Below, piece after piece: positions 45,402-55,630 of a DNA stretch of 64,000 bases (within the stretch, counting starts at the first letter, position 1; the number at the start of each line of letters is the position of its first letter). Source of the DNA: Dreissena polymorpha (lineage: Eukaryota; Mollusca; Bivalvia; Myida; Dreissenidae); assembly GCF_020536995.1 (NCBI RefSeq), contig NC_068355.1, positions 122,780,365 through 122,844,364 on the forward strand, written 5' to 3'. Below the pieces are notes generated by a model. It had not been told where the DNA came from. It saw only the letters and a program-made list of their open reading frames with translations, and made no database searches. Position numbers and translations under genes: made by a program.

Positions 45402-46105
45402 ATGACAATCAAAAAGGTAAGTATCGATTGTTTTTACATGTATTGGTTGTATTTAAATGTTACATGATATTTCTGTTTCACTCGTCAAAATGGCAAGTTC
45501 AGAGTGTATAACGCCTTGTAGAAAGTTAACGTTAGAATCTGATATTGCAGATAATGTTGAGACTCATTCAAAAATGCAATTGGTGCCCCGCTAACATTCA
45601 CCAGCTAACAAAAAAAAGAAAACAAAGACAGTTGTTAAACAGAATTTCTTTTCTTTCAATATGATTTCCAACACACAAGTTATTGTGTGAACTCTTTAAA
45701 TCCTCAAAACTAATTAATTCATTCACTACAGGATGTACTGTTTTAAAAAAGGTGAACATTGTTAAGCACATGAAAATCAATTTGACATTTGATACACAAA
45801 AGCTTATTTTATTTGACAGTGATGTGTTATGGGCTCTATGTAGTAGGTCATATGCTAGAACTTATTATGCCCCCCTTCGAAGAAGAGGGGGTATATTGTT
45901 TTGCACATGTCGGTCCGTCCCTATGTCCGTCAAGTACATTGATCATGACTCGCAGATGACCCCTATTCATTTTCAGGTCACTAGGTCAAAGTTCGAGGTC
46001 ATGGTGACCCGAAATAGTAAAATGGTTTCCACATGATAACTCAAGAACGCTTATGCCTAGGATCATGAAACTTCATAGGTACATTGATCATGACTCGCAG
46101 ATGAC

Positions 46106-46139
<34 letters not shown>

Positions 46140-46839
46140 AAGGTCACGGTGACCCGAAATAGTAAAATGGTTTCTGGATGATAACTCAAGAACACTTATG
46201 CCTAGGATCATGAAACTTCATAGGTACATTGATCATGACTCGCCGATGACCCCTATTGATTTCAGGTCACTAGGTCAAAGGTAAAGGTCACTCAACTTAG
46301 AAAAATGGTTTCCGGATGATAACTCGAGAACGCTTACGCCTAGGATCATGAAACTTCATATTTGCATTGATCATGACTTGCAGATGACCCCTATTGACTT
46401 TCAGGTCACTAGGTCAAAGGTCACGGTGACTTGACACAGTAAAATGGTTTCCGGATGATAACTCAAGAAAGCTTATGCCTAAGATCATGAAACTTCATAG
46501 GTACATTGATCATGACTCGCAGATGACCCCTGTTGATTTTCAGGTTACTAGGTCAAAGGTCAAGGTCACAGTGCCAAAAAAACGTATTCACACAATGGCT
46601 GCCACTACAACTGACAGCCCATATGGGGGGCATGCATGTTTTACAAACAGCCCTTGTTTATATTATTTATATGCTACACATTGATTGATTACTATTATTA
46701 TTATATATATATTATATTTCCCTTTTTGTATTTTCAGATTACCAGAAAGCGGCTGAAGCACCCAAACTGTGGCAACATACACATGCTAAGAAGGTGTCAT
46801 TCAACAAAACAACTAATTGAATGTGCCTTTATTAAATGA
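45402..46839 (+). CDS. Candidate two-exon transcript with a 38-codon frame
   Basis: AACCATGACAATCAAAAAG (ATG at 45402) is followed by a perfect GTAAGT donor at 45417. The acceptor TTTCCCTTTTTGTATTTTCAG precedes 46738. The join is in phase and gives MTIKKITRKRLKHPNC and onward, ending at TGA 46837-46839 with the last residues LIECAFIK. The second half is basic with several Cys and His. The intron contains a complete minisatellite element. I recognise no family; it may be a noncoding transcript whose splice sites are real and whose frame is incidental. Exon 1 starts within 190 bases of the end of D1. Confidence 0.35.
45864..46659 (+). mobile_element. Minisatellite-bearing element C, complete
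   Basis: It starts ATGCCCCCTTCGAAGAAGAG and ends CATGCATGTTTTACAAACAG then CCCTTGTTT, with about five 140-base units of the 17442-18978 family. It lies in the intron of the transcript above and inside the 6.7 kb segment between D1 and D2. Confidence 0.8.
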
Positions 46840-46984
46840 ACTTGTTAAATGTGTTGTTATTATTAATAATACTGTTATTAATATAAATCAATTTATTAAA
46901 CACACTGTAAAATGCTCAGTTTGTGTGTGTATTGTAATAACATGTTTTTCATTGCCCCAATGTAGCCCCAGTGTGATGACTTCT

Positions 46985-47275
46985 TTTTATGCCCCCGAAG
47001 ATGGGCATATAGTTGTTGCATTTCAATCTGTCTGTCTGTCTGTCTGCACACTTTTGCATTTAGGTTTGGAAAAATGCTCATTACTTCTACATTGTATGTC
47101 GCTTCAGATGTAACCTCCATATTTGGTATGCATGTGTATATGGACAAGGCCTTTCCATATCCACACAAATTTGACTCCTTTAACCTTGATTTTGAACTTA
47201 GGGTCCGCGTTTAGGTTTCCAAATCTGCGTTTAGGTTTCGAAAAAGCGTTTTTCGGGGGCAAACGTCTTCATATG
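46985..47275 (-). repeat. Reverse fragment of the AAGGCCTTGTCCATAT array family
   Basis: It begins TATGCCCCCGAAGATGGGCA, then (TCTG)n simple repeats at 47031-47046, then the reverse complements of the AACCTAAACGCGGACCCTAA and CATACCAAATATGGAGGTTA blocks. About one and a half units are present. The family's 3' end looks like CCCCCTT(n)AAGGGGGCATA, as at 54630-54661. Confidence 0.6.
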
Positions 47276-48220
47276 GAGATATGGAGACAGCTCTTGTTGA
47301 CTTTGGCAAAAGTAAGTGGCAACAACTTTTTAAAGCCCAGAGGGAATCCTGCTTTAAAATCAAGAAGGGCAAGTTGCAGAAAAATACACTTATCGGTTAA
47401 TTTCAAGCCCCGCTGTGCCCCGGTGAGGGACCGTGAAATGGCCTGTTGAAAGCACTGTTTTGTACAATAAGGTAGAATGACTCAGCACTATTGCATTTTT
47501 TTATAATGCCCTTGGCAATTTTTTTCGCTTATTGGGAAAAGTACTGGAACCAGTCCAATCGGGAAAAATTAGTGCAAAAAACCCTGATATTTTGAAAATT
47601 CGGGTCTTGAAGTCTTCAGATTGGGAAATTAGTGTATTTTATTTTGTTGCTAACAAATACTTTAAAATTGATAACTTCAGTGGTTTTCATGATGTCAATA
47701 TTATATTTAATTATGTTTAAGCCATAGAGCTGCATAGGAAAATTAACTAAATGTTTCATTTTAGAAAGAAACAAAAATGGACAGCAATTGGGAAATTTTT
47801 AGTTTTTCCCCATTTTTAGTACTTTATAAAATAAGGAAAAAATTGCTAGACCTGAACAAAACTATATATGTACCACCAGTCCTGTTTACTTAGGAATTTG
47901 GCTTATCTAGCGAAAGTTTCAGGCAGACTCAGTCCATGAGACTTGTCTTAAAGTTGAAGACTAGATTCAAAATATTAACATTGTATGCTTTTATGTTTGA
48001 ATCATGCTCATGGCTAGCAAAAAGAATAAACATTGTTTAATGTATTATACTTTTTATAGATACTACATTGGTTTCATTTATTTGTGTTGACATTAAATTT
48101 GATGAACGCATAAAGACATTCAATTTCATGAAGTCATAAAATTTGCTATGTTTATTGGATTTGGATTTCTAATTTATGCATTGAAGCTCAAAATGCATTT
48201 GGTTTATTTGTTTTTCCATT
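47276..48220. other. Unassigned sequence with a TTGGGAAA-type element fragment
   Basis: About 47500-47840 is typical of the low-complexity interior of CAGTG-ended hAT relatives (TTGGGAAAATTAGTGC, TTGTTGCTAACAAATACTTxAAAAT), similar to 39900-40000 in reverse. Clean ends were not found. 47841-48220 shows nothing recognisable. Confidence 0.4.
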
Positions 48221-48225
48221 CTTAA

Positions 48226-48429
48226 CCCTTAAAGCGCTGGAGCTGAATTTTAAAGGCCTTTGCAAACCGTTTGGATCCAGATGAGACGCCACAGAACGTG
48301 GCGTCTCATCAGGATCCAAACTGTTTGCTATTCTGATAGTATTCTTTAAAAAAAACGAAGAAAATGCTAATTTTAGAAATTCTGCAGACGACATTTTAGC
48401 AGACGACAAATTTCCCAGCATGCAAAGGG
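48226..48429. mobile_element. TTAA-flanked MITE with internal hairpin, 204 bases
   Basis: TTAA lies at 48222-48225 and 48430-48433. The imperfect inverted ends are CCCTTAAAGCGCTGGA and CCCTTTGCATGCTGGGA. The interior has a 24-base-arm hairpin, GTTTGGATCC...GACGCCAC at 48269-48292 and its inverse at 48298-48321, with one mismatch and a 5-base loop. I know this sequence type as an abundant bivalve repeat. Confidence 0.8.
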
Positions 48430-48433
48430 TTAA

Positions 48434-50827
48434 ACCCCTAATCCCCACGCAGCAAACACTCAAATAATGTGTAAATATCAAGCAATGTCAGCTTCCTATC
48501 CCCTAAATATGGTTATAACATTTGGTATATCTATGTAGTGAAGCATCCAATTAGCGTGTTAATTCAAAGGTGCAATTAACCGTTATGGCAACAAATAGTC
48601 TAATAAGCGATACCCATCTTGTCTTTGCTACATTGTAAGTGTAATAAAAACAGGGGTGCTATTTATGACACTTTAAAACAATTACAAATTAACAAACTGC
48701 GAAATTGGACATTTGCTGACCATTAAGCATTAACCATTCAGATACTTTGTTAGTTTAATCTAAATTATTTTGAAAGAAGTAGTGTCTTCCATTGTTGGAA
48801 CATCATTATTAACTACTACCATTATGCAGCATGCTATCAAATACTAATATAGCACCATTATAGCAAAGTTATAGTCAATAATTCATGCTTTTATTATTTC
48901 TTTATTACTATGAGCATTCTCATTGCAAAATGACATTTTCATGTCCCTAAACCAGGCTATATCTGGTATTTATATTGCAACTTCACTTGAAATAGTGTCT
49001 AAGCAAGGGTGTGATTTTTCAGGTTATCTGAGGGTCATTTCCGTGATAGGCATAAATTCGTAAAAATTGGGAAGGGATGTACAACCCATTCCGTGGGCAT
49101 ATTTCATAGCGTCCCGAAAATTGGCTGCCTGCGAAACCTCTTGGCATATGGCACTGATATTTTCTGTCTAAGCATTTTTCGAAACCAGGCTGTCGTTTCA
49201 CAATCTTCCAATTAAAATTGGTCTTTGTAAATGTGCTTCATATTTGTTTGCTGATTCATTTTGAAATGGCGCCTTTGTGAAGCAAAAATGAATTGAATGA
49301 AGGACGAATCTCACAAAATCTCGGAGATTGAAAAACTATTAAAAAACAAATTTAAATGGGAAAGGAAAGAAACAACAGTGGATAAAATCAGAAAGCGATA
49401 CCACTTTCTGAATATTGTCTTGATAAGGCTCAAGTCATATTCCTTGTGAAAAAATCTTGATCAACGGATCCCTTTGTAAATTGTCGTTAGTTGAACACTG
49501 TAACAATGTGGACCTTATTTCGAATTTAAAGACATTGAGCTTAAACGAAAGATTTCCTTCATTGACCACAGGGAACGGAACACATATTGATTTTCATCAA
49601 AATTAATACTGATGACTTTGCATAGTATGTTAAATGTGAATGTAAAAAGGTTTTTGTAAAAAAATGTTGTAAATAAGTTTTAAATGGTGTTTGTTTAAAT
49701 GTCTGTTTTAAGGTTTGTCATTGCGTTATGCACTTGATTCGCGTAGTCGAAATCAGTCTACAAAATTTTCTTCCGCTTAGACTTCACATCAATCAAGAGT
49801 AAGGAATAATACTGGTTTCACAGTTAAACATTCATTTCCAAGACATACAAAAAAAAAAAAAAAAATTAACAATAATTATAGGTGTGAGGCAGTGTATGTC
49901 AGTATAGTTATTCAAATACACACAAGAGACAATTTTCTGCTTTAAAAAAAATAACAAAACAATTCTTTTTATTAATATGGTCAACATTATTTATATTTTG
50001 GTACGTCTGTGTATGTTCGTTTGGTTCTCGTGTTGATGTATATAAGCAAATCTATGGGTTTTAACATGTAAGCTTCTTCAATATAGTTACTGACCAACAA
50101 AACCATTGTTTTGACAGATGACATCCGATGGTACCGGAAGTATGCAGAGAAGCTGACAAAATGTTAACAAAATTGCATATAAGTAAACATATCAGCATAT
50201 TATCTGTATGTGTTTCTAATTTTCGTTAGTTTGAAAATCATTGAACATTTGTTATAGTATACAATCAATATTTGTTAATATTTCTACTTGGCGAATCACC
50301 GAGTGTTAAGAAGTGGCGTTATTCTGTGAATCGATGCTAAGGCAGAAAAAGCTGTGTAACTCAGAGAATTATCACCAAGTGCCTTGGCATATGCCAAATG
50401 AATAGTCATTGTGGAAGCGGAGAAACTTTTCAAACAAATATCTGTGCACAGCACAGTCGTAAGGAATTGACATCTCGCCAACTGTCAATCAGATTCTTAT
50501 CCAAATATCGATTGACCAATCAGCCATCGATGAATTGTGTGCGCAGGTTGCTAATGACCTGTCTACCATTTTCTAGGCAAGCTCAGAATGTCTGAAGTGG
50601 AAATGTGGTCCTGACAATAACAATATGTAGAATTACCAAAAATACCAAAAACCCCCTTTGGCAAGTGACCGTAAAATGGCCTGTGGAAAGAGCTGAAGTG
50701 TCGCTGATATGATTGTATACTTCTGCAGAACGTATTAAATGTATGTGATTGAAATGTGGCCAAAACATTTGCAACATTAGTCAAAGCACTGAGATCTTAT
50801 TGTTTTAATAACAATAGTTTTTCACCA
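48434..50827. other. Gene-free stretch inside the composite unit
   Basis: No convincing gene, exon pair or transposon end was found over 2.4 kb. A poly-A run is at 49850-49865. Short reading frames at 49019-49201, 50296-50481 and 50563-50784 have no family resemblance and no supporting splice or context evidence. 50660-50700 resembles 47405-47455 (GTGA(C/G)(C/G)GxGAAATGGCCTGT). Confidence 0.35.
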
Positions 50828-50835
50828 CCACCAAC

Positions 50836-51681
50836 TAGTGCTGCAACAATACGCCAAAAACCGTATTGCAATATATTGTCAGTTCAAAAACCCGTATTGC
50901 AATATATCGCAATATATTGCTTACTTGTACCAAAATTATAACTTGCCAATTACCTGATTATCCCGTTTATTCCAGTTTTAAAGCAAATTCTGGTATATAT
51001 TTACTATAAATGTGCTCAAGAATAACAAGAAACACAAACATTCGCAAATTTTCTTAAGTATCAAATACATTTTGGCATTCGTTACTTTTTAAAGATGTGA
51101 TGAAATAACGTCCAACCGGGGCGTTTTTTTCCACTGAACATGCGTAATTCACCTGACGTGATGTTCCTGTTTTTATACAACACAAAATACACCCATACTT
51201 TCCATGCCACGTTCTACATGACTGTATAATTTTAGCGCGCTTTTTATTGAGACAAAGGATAAAGCACTTTTTATTTGGCGGTATAATTTTTTATTGTCGC
51301 ATTAGCATTAAAATTTGGAAGCGTAATTCCGAAGTTCGGAATACAAATTTAATAATGCTCAATTCAGAATCAAACAAAACATTTACAGCTGTGCGCAATT
51401 AATTCAACGATAATCTGTTCAAAAGCATCGAACGAATGCTCCGATGTAACAACGCTACTCCGTATAATACACTTTCAGAATGCTTTTTTTACGGAATTTT
51501 TTTTTACACTGCTTTGTTTTGTTTACCTTGTTATCATTATTTCGAATGGCTTTTCTGGACGAAATGTGAATGAATTTTTGTAAAATGTTCGTACCGGTAT
51601 GATGAAAATCGTATCGCAATACAATATGCGAATTGCGTATTGCGATATATACCGATAAACCGGTATATTGTTGCAGCACTA
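50836..51681. mobile_element. Non-autonomous hAT element L, 846 bases
   Basis: TAGTGCTGCAACAATA and the inverse TATTGTTGCAGCACTA bound it. The 8-base duplication CCACCAAC is exact at 50828-50835 and 51682-51689. Both subterminal regions repeat GTATTGCAATATAT/ATATATCGCAATAC. A core of about 420 bases (roughly 50985-51400) is shared in reverse with the element at 58767-60055. No transposase is encoded. Confidence 0.85.
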
Positions 51682-51947
51682 CCACCAACAGAAACCTAAT
51701 ATAATTTATGATATTTTTAATGATGCAGTTGTATTAATAGCAAATGTTTACCGATACTTAATTGAAGAAACGTGATGCTCTGGAAAAGTGGAAAAAACAA
51801 CACTTACCGCCATATCTGAACATAACTCCCTCAGCCATGCACCTTTGTTTGCTCCAACATTGACTGACTGACTGACCTCAACATAGGGTTCACTTTAGAA
51901 TGACTGACTATTGAGTGCCATAATGATAAAGTATTTAGGAATAAGAA

Positions 51948-53289
51948 CAGGGTTGGCATATTGACCGGTCAATTGAGTATTGACCGGGCCGGCGGTCAAT
52001 ACCCGGTTAAAACCGGTCAATACTGGTCTTTACTGGTCAATACTGGTCGATTGAAAATTGTAGCATTTAAACATTACAAAGGAGCCATTTTATATTAAAT
52101 CAATAATTATTCTGTAATTGATAAACTTTTTGCTGAGTTATTTTTTGTAAAAAAAATCTTTAAAGCTGTAAAAAGTTACTTCTTTATTATTTATGGAAAC
52201 AGCCTCAAATACATAAGGACTAAGGCAATATCTTTATCTCAGTGTATCACATCTGTTACTAAAGTACTATTGTAGGTACCATTGCATTTCACTTATCTAT
52301 TGATATATCTATTTGATAAGCAGATGGACAAACAGAACTCTTGTGTATTCTAGGGTTATAAATCTGGCCTCTTAGTTGGTAATAAAATGCATGCAGTGTT
52401 ATGTCTCTGATATTGACAATTAAGCAAATCTGCCCTTCGGCTATTTCATATCACTCACACAAAAGAAGATTACATTGTACTTACTATTAATTTAATAGTT
52501 ACTTCTTACTTGTTTCCTTTCTGTATTAAGAGGTTTTTTTTCCCTTTCATATTAAAAAGTTCAATTGGTATTCAAATGAATAAACAATCAAAGTTCTTGA
52601 TTTTGCCAACAAATAATGTTTTCCAATTGTGGGTCTACTCTTCTTTTCAATTATTTTTTTCTTTTAATAATTATTTCTTATTATGTTTTTATATTCTTAT
52701 ATCAATAAAAAAAAGTTTTTTACACTATTTTGTTTAAAAAGTATTTAAAGAAATCAATGCAAGAATACATGACAAGTAAGGATTGTGTCAAAAAGGTGCC
52801 ATTTAAGGCCCTATTATAAGTTTTGGGTGCCCCAACCTGTATAGGTGAGAAGACTGTTAGAAGACTGTGGGGACAGTGGGGTATGAGGAACAACGCATAC
52901 ACAGTAATTTACAGGTTCTTGTTGAATCAAGCACAGAATTATCTGAGCATCATAATTCATTAGAATTGAAAAAAAGTTCAATCGACCAGAAAAATCCAAT
53001 TGACCAACTTTGACTTATTTGCAAAATTTTGAGAGATTGGCCTACAAATTGCATTTACAGGTATAAAATAGTGGGTATTAATAGCTTAAGACATTATTGG
53101 CAACATGTCTGTTTAATTTATATTATCAATATTGTTTAATTAGGCATGGAATATAAATTACAATTGGGGGTAAAGTTCAATTGACCAGTATTGACCAGTA
53201 ATGACCACTTCGGGAGTATTGACCGGGGCGGTTTTAACCGGTAAAAACCGCCGGTTAAAACCGGGGGCGGTCGATTGGTGCCAACCCTG
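51948..53289 (+). mobile_element. hAT-like element D2, 1342 bases (right end of composite)
   Basis: A direct copy of D1 with the same CAGGGTTGGCA...TGCCAACCCTG ends. Its right flank TGGGAAAA (53290-53297) duplicates the left flank of D1. Its left flank AATAAGAA matches nothing at D1. The high identity to D1 implies recent common origin or gene conversion. Confidence 0.85.
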
Positions 53290-53724
53290 TGGGAAAACGC
53301 CACACTGGAATTTTGGGAATTTCGCGTCGTGAAAACCCCCATTTTGGGAAAAAAATTAATCGCAAAATTGGCTCAATTGGGAAAAATTATAGCATGTAAA
53401 TTATTTAAAACAGTGTTTCTTATATTTCAAAGAAGCCGTTAACTGGTAAGTAACGACTATTTTGATAACTTATTATTAAAATTTTACAAAATATTATGAA
53501 CATGTGTGATTAGTGCAGGTTTTTTAATCTGAATTTGGGGAAAAGGCTTGGCCTTTTTGAGGTGAAAAAAATCGCGGGAAGCGCCGGATTTTGAGGATAA
53601 AAAGTTAAGTCTTAAATAATCATTAACATATTTTACAGTTCTTAAAACAAATTCAAGGCAACAGATAATTTAATCATGCAATACTTTCTATTTTCTACAC
53701 CAGATCAGGTCAACTTATATATTT

Positions 53725-53765
<41 letters not shown>

Positions 53766-53876
53766 TTTATTTTTTTGAATTGGGAATTTTTTTTTCAATT
53801 GGGAAAAAAACAACCAGATTTGCATTGGGAATGGGGCCGAAGTTCGGACCCGTGGCATAGGGCGGAAAAAGCCTGC
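53290..53876 (+). mobile_element. Right part of the GCAGG-ended element split by the composite unit
   Basis: This is the continuation of 43859-43888. It contains GCCACACTGGAATTTTGGGA, a long A run (53731-53760) and the end GGGCGGAAAAAGCCTGC. With the left end it would make an element of about 610 bases, like the 550-base copy at 56686-57235 apart from A/T-run lengths. Confidence 0.8.
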
Positions 53877-54471
53877 CATGAGATACACATGCATGTCAAA
53901 TATAAAATTGCTAGCTTCAATATTGCAGAAAATACATTACATGAGCAATTTTGACCCATATATTTGACCTAGAAGGATGACCTTGACCTTTCAACACTCA
54001 AAATGTGCAGCTCCATGAGATACACATGCATACCACATATCAAGTTTCTATCTTCAATATTGCAAAAGAATTGATAAAATAAGCGATTTGGGCCACATAT
54101 ATTTGACCTCTGACCTTGAAGGATGACCTTGACCTTTCAACACTCAAAATGTGCAGCTCCATAAGTTACACATGCATGCCAAATATCAAGTTGCTATCTT
54201 CAATATTGCAAAAGTATTCATAAAATAAGCGATTTGGGCCACATATATTTGACCTCTGACCTTGAAGGATGACCTTGACCTTTCACCACTCAAAATGTGC
54301 AGCTCCATGAGATACACATGCATGTCAAATATCAAGTTGCTATCTTCAATATAGCAAAAGTCATTGCAAAATGTTGAAGTTGGCGCAAACCAACCAACAG
54401 ACCAACCAACAGACCAACAAACAGACAGGGCAAAAACAATATGTCCCCCACTACCATAGTGGGGGACATAA
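53877..54471 (+). repeat. Right part of the AAGGATGACCTTGACC-family array
   Basis: It resumes at CATGAGATACACATGCATG exactly where 43858 broke off. About four units are present, then CAACCAACAGACCAACC simple repeats and the terminus CCACTACCATAGTGGGGGAC then ATAAA. Confidence 0.75.
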
Positions 54472-54661
54472 AAATTGTGTGCGTATGGAAAGGCCTTGTC
54501 CATGTACACATGCATACCAAATATAAAGGTTATATCTCAAGGGACATAGAAGTTATGAGCATTTTTCGAAACCTAAACGCAAAGTGTGATGGAAAGACGG
54601 ACAGATGGACGGACAGACAGTCCGATTACTATATGCCCCCTTTTCTTCGAAAGGGGGCATA
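54472..54661 (+). repeat. Right part of the AAGGCCTTGTCCATAT array with terminus
   Basis: It continues 43313-43770 with one unit, then GACGGACAGATGGACGGAC and the terminus ATGCCCCCTTTTCTTCGAAA then GGGGGCATAA. The CCCCCTT...AAGGGGG hairpin resembles the end of the 140-base-unit family (CCCCCTCTTCTTCGAAGGGG), so the two array families share a terminus type. Confidence 0.65.
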
Positions 54662-55630
54662 AAAAAACACTGTAAACACAATCGCAGTTCTGCAGACAGA
54701 TTTCGTGCGCATCACTAAACAGACGTTGTTGGTTACCAATTAAGGAAAGCGATGAATAAACTTAAACAAGAGCACTGCATAACGGATGCCACGCTTGGCT
54801 GTGGGTGCATTTTTGAAGAAATGAAAGCTTTTTTTTAAGAGGTCACACTAAGACACAGTGACCTTGACCTTTGATCTAATTTTTGACCCATGGGGGTAAA
54901 TACCCCCACTTTTCAAAGCATGGGGGTATTAAATGGTCAAATTTTGCCTTGCTTGAAGGGTAATTTGCTAAAAGTTAAGCAAGAATATAGCCGAGGTACA
55001 GACACACTACTTTAATCATTTTAAACACAATAAACCATTAACTATTTGTATTCCTTCATAGTAGTAGGTTTCTTAAAGTGTTTTTGTTTCTTAACTGTCC
55101 TTGGTTTATGAACTTTGTCCTTATTGTCCACCACCGTGAGCCACGGAAAACTTTTTTGCCAACTTTCAAAAGTTGTTTTATTAGCGTTTAAGTGTGTCCT
55201 TTTTTATTTGAAAACAGAGGAAATTAAATCAATATTGGCAGTACAATGCTTTTACTCGATGCAACTTTTGCCGTATAAAAAGAATCAATTTTACTTTGAG
55301 AAGTAATTTGTTTTGGCTTCGAAAAAGCCATGCTGACCTCTTCATGCAGATAAACACATAAGCACTTGACTGTCTGTTAAAAAAATTAATACTAAATTTA
55401 CCATACGTCTAGAATCGGACCGACTGTTTGGGATTTTCAATCGGTCTTTCATGACCCCAATCGGTCTAGGACCGACAAAACCGAAAAAAATATGATCCCT
55501 GGTCTAGATGATACAGAGTATACATACCGACTGGCTAACTATTTTTTTTAAATCCAGAACACAAATTAGCTCTAATTTTTACGATAACAAGTCTCATATT
55601 TTGGCAAAAGACAATCGGCTGTTTATATTT
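54662..55630. other. Unassigned sequence with element ends
   Basis: 54760-54930 has the start of a decayed array (AACAAGAGCACTGCATAACG, GTGACCTTGACCTTTGATCT). 54895-54925 shows the inverted ATGGGGGTAAATACCCCCA. 55395-55505 (ATCGGACCGACT...ATCGGTCTAGGACCGAC, ending ATCCCTGG) looks like one end of an inverted-repeat transposon; no partner end was found. No gene was identified. Confidence 0.35.

Larger units (their letters stand above)
43889..53289. mobile_element. Putative 9.4 kb composite hAT unit (D1 - 6.7 kb - D2)
   Basis: Two direct copies of element D (43889-45229 and 51948-53289) enclose 45230-51947. The 8-base duplication TGGGAAAA, the length typical of hAT, flanks the outer ends only (43881-43888 and 53290-53297). 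The inner flanks GTAATGGT and AATAAGAA do not match each other. The unit lies inside one GCAGG-ended element whose halves (43859-43888 and 53290-53876) rejoin cleanly across it. The simplest reading is movement of the whole unit by its outermost ends. Insertion of a circle by recombination in D, or an assembly misjoin, are alternatives. Confidence 0.6.

Noticed and set aside
45490-45594. ATG-initiated 34-codon frame with a good start context (MASSECITPC...)
   Set aside because: No donor site before its stop and no family resemblance; too short to call on its own, though it lies near the spliced-transcript candidate.
49019-49201. - strand 60-codon frame with Cys and aromatic residues
   Set aside because: It reads like protein in places (SGRYEICPRNGLYIPSQFLR) but has no recognisable family and no flanking exon that fits in phase.
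43889-53289. D1 and D2 as the two LTRs of a retrotransposon
   Set aside because: Each copy has its own inverted ends (CAGGGTTGGCA/TGCCAACCCTG), the outer duplication is 8 bases as in hAT, and nothing resembling gag, pol or a primer-binding site lies between them.
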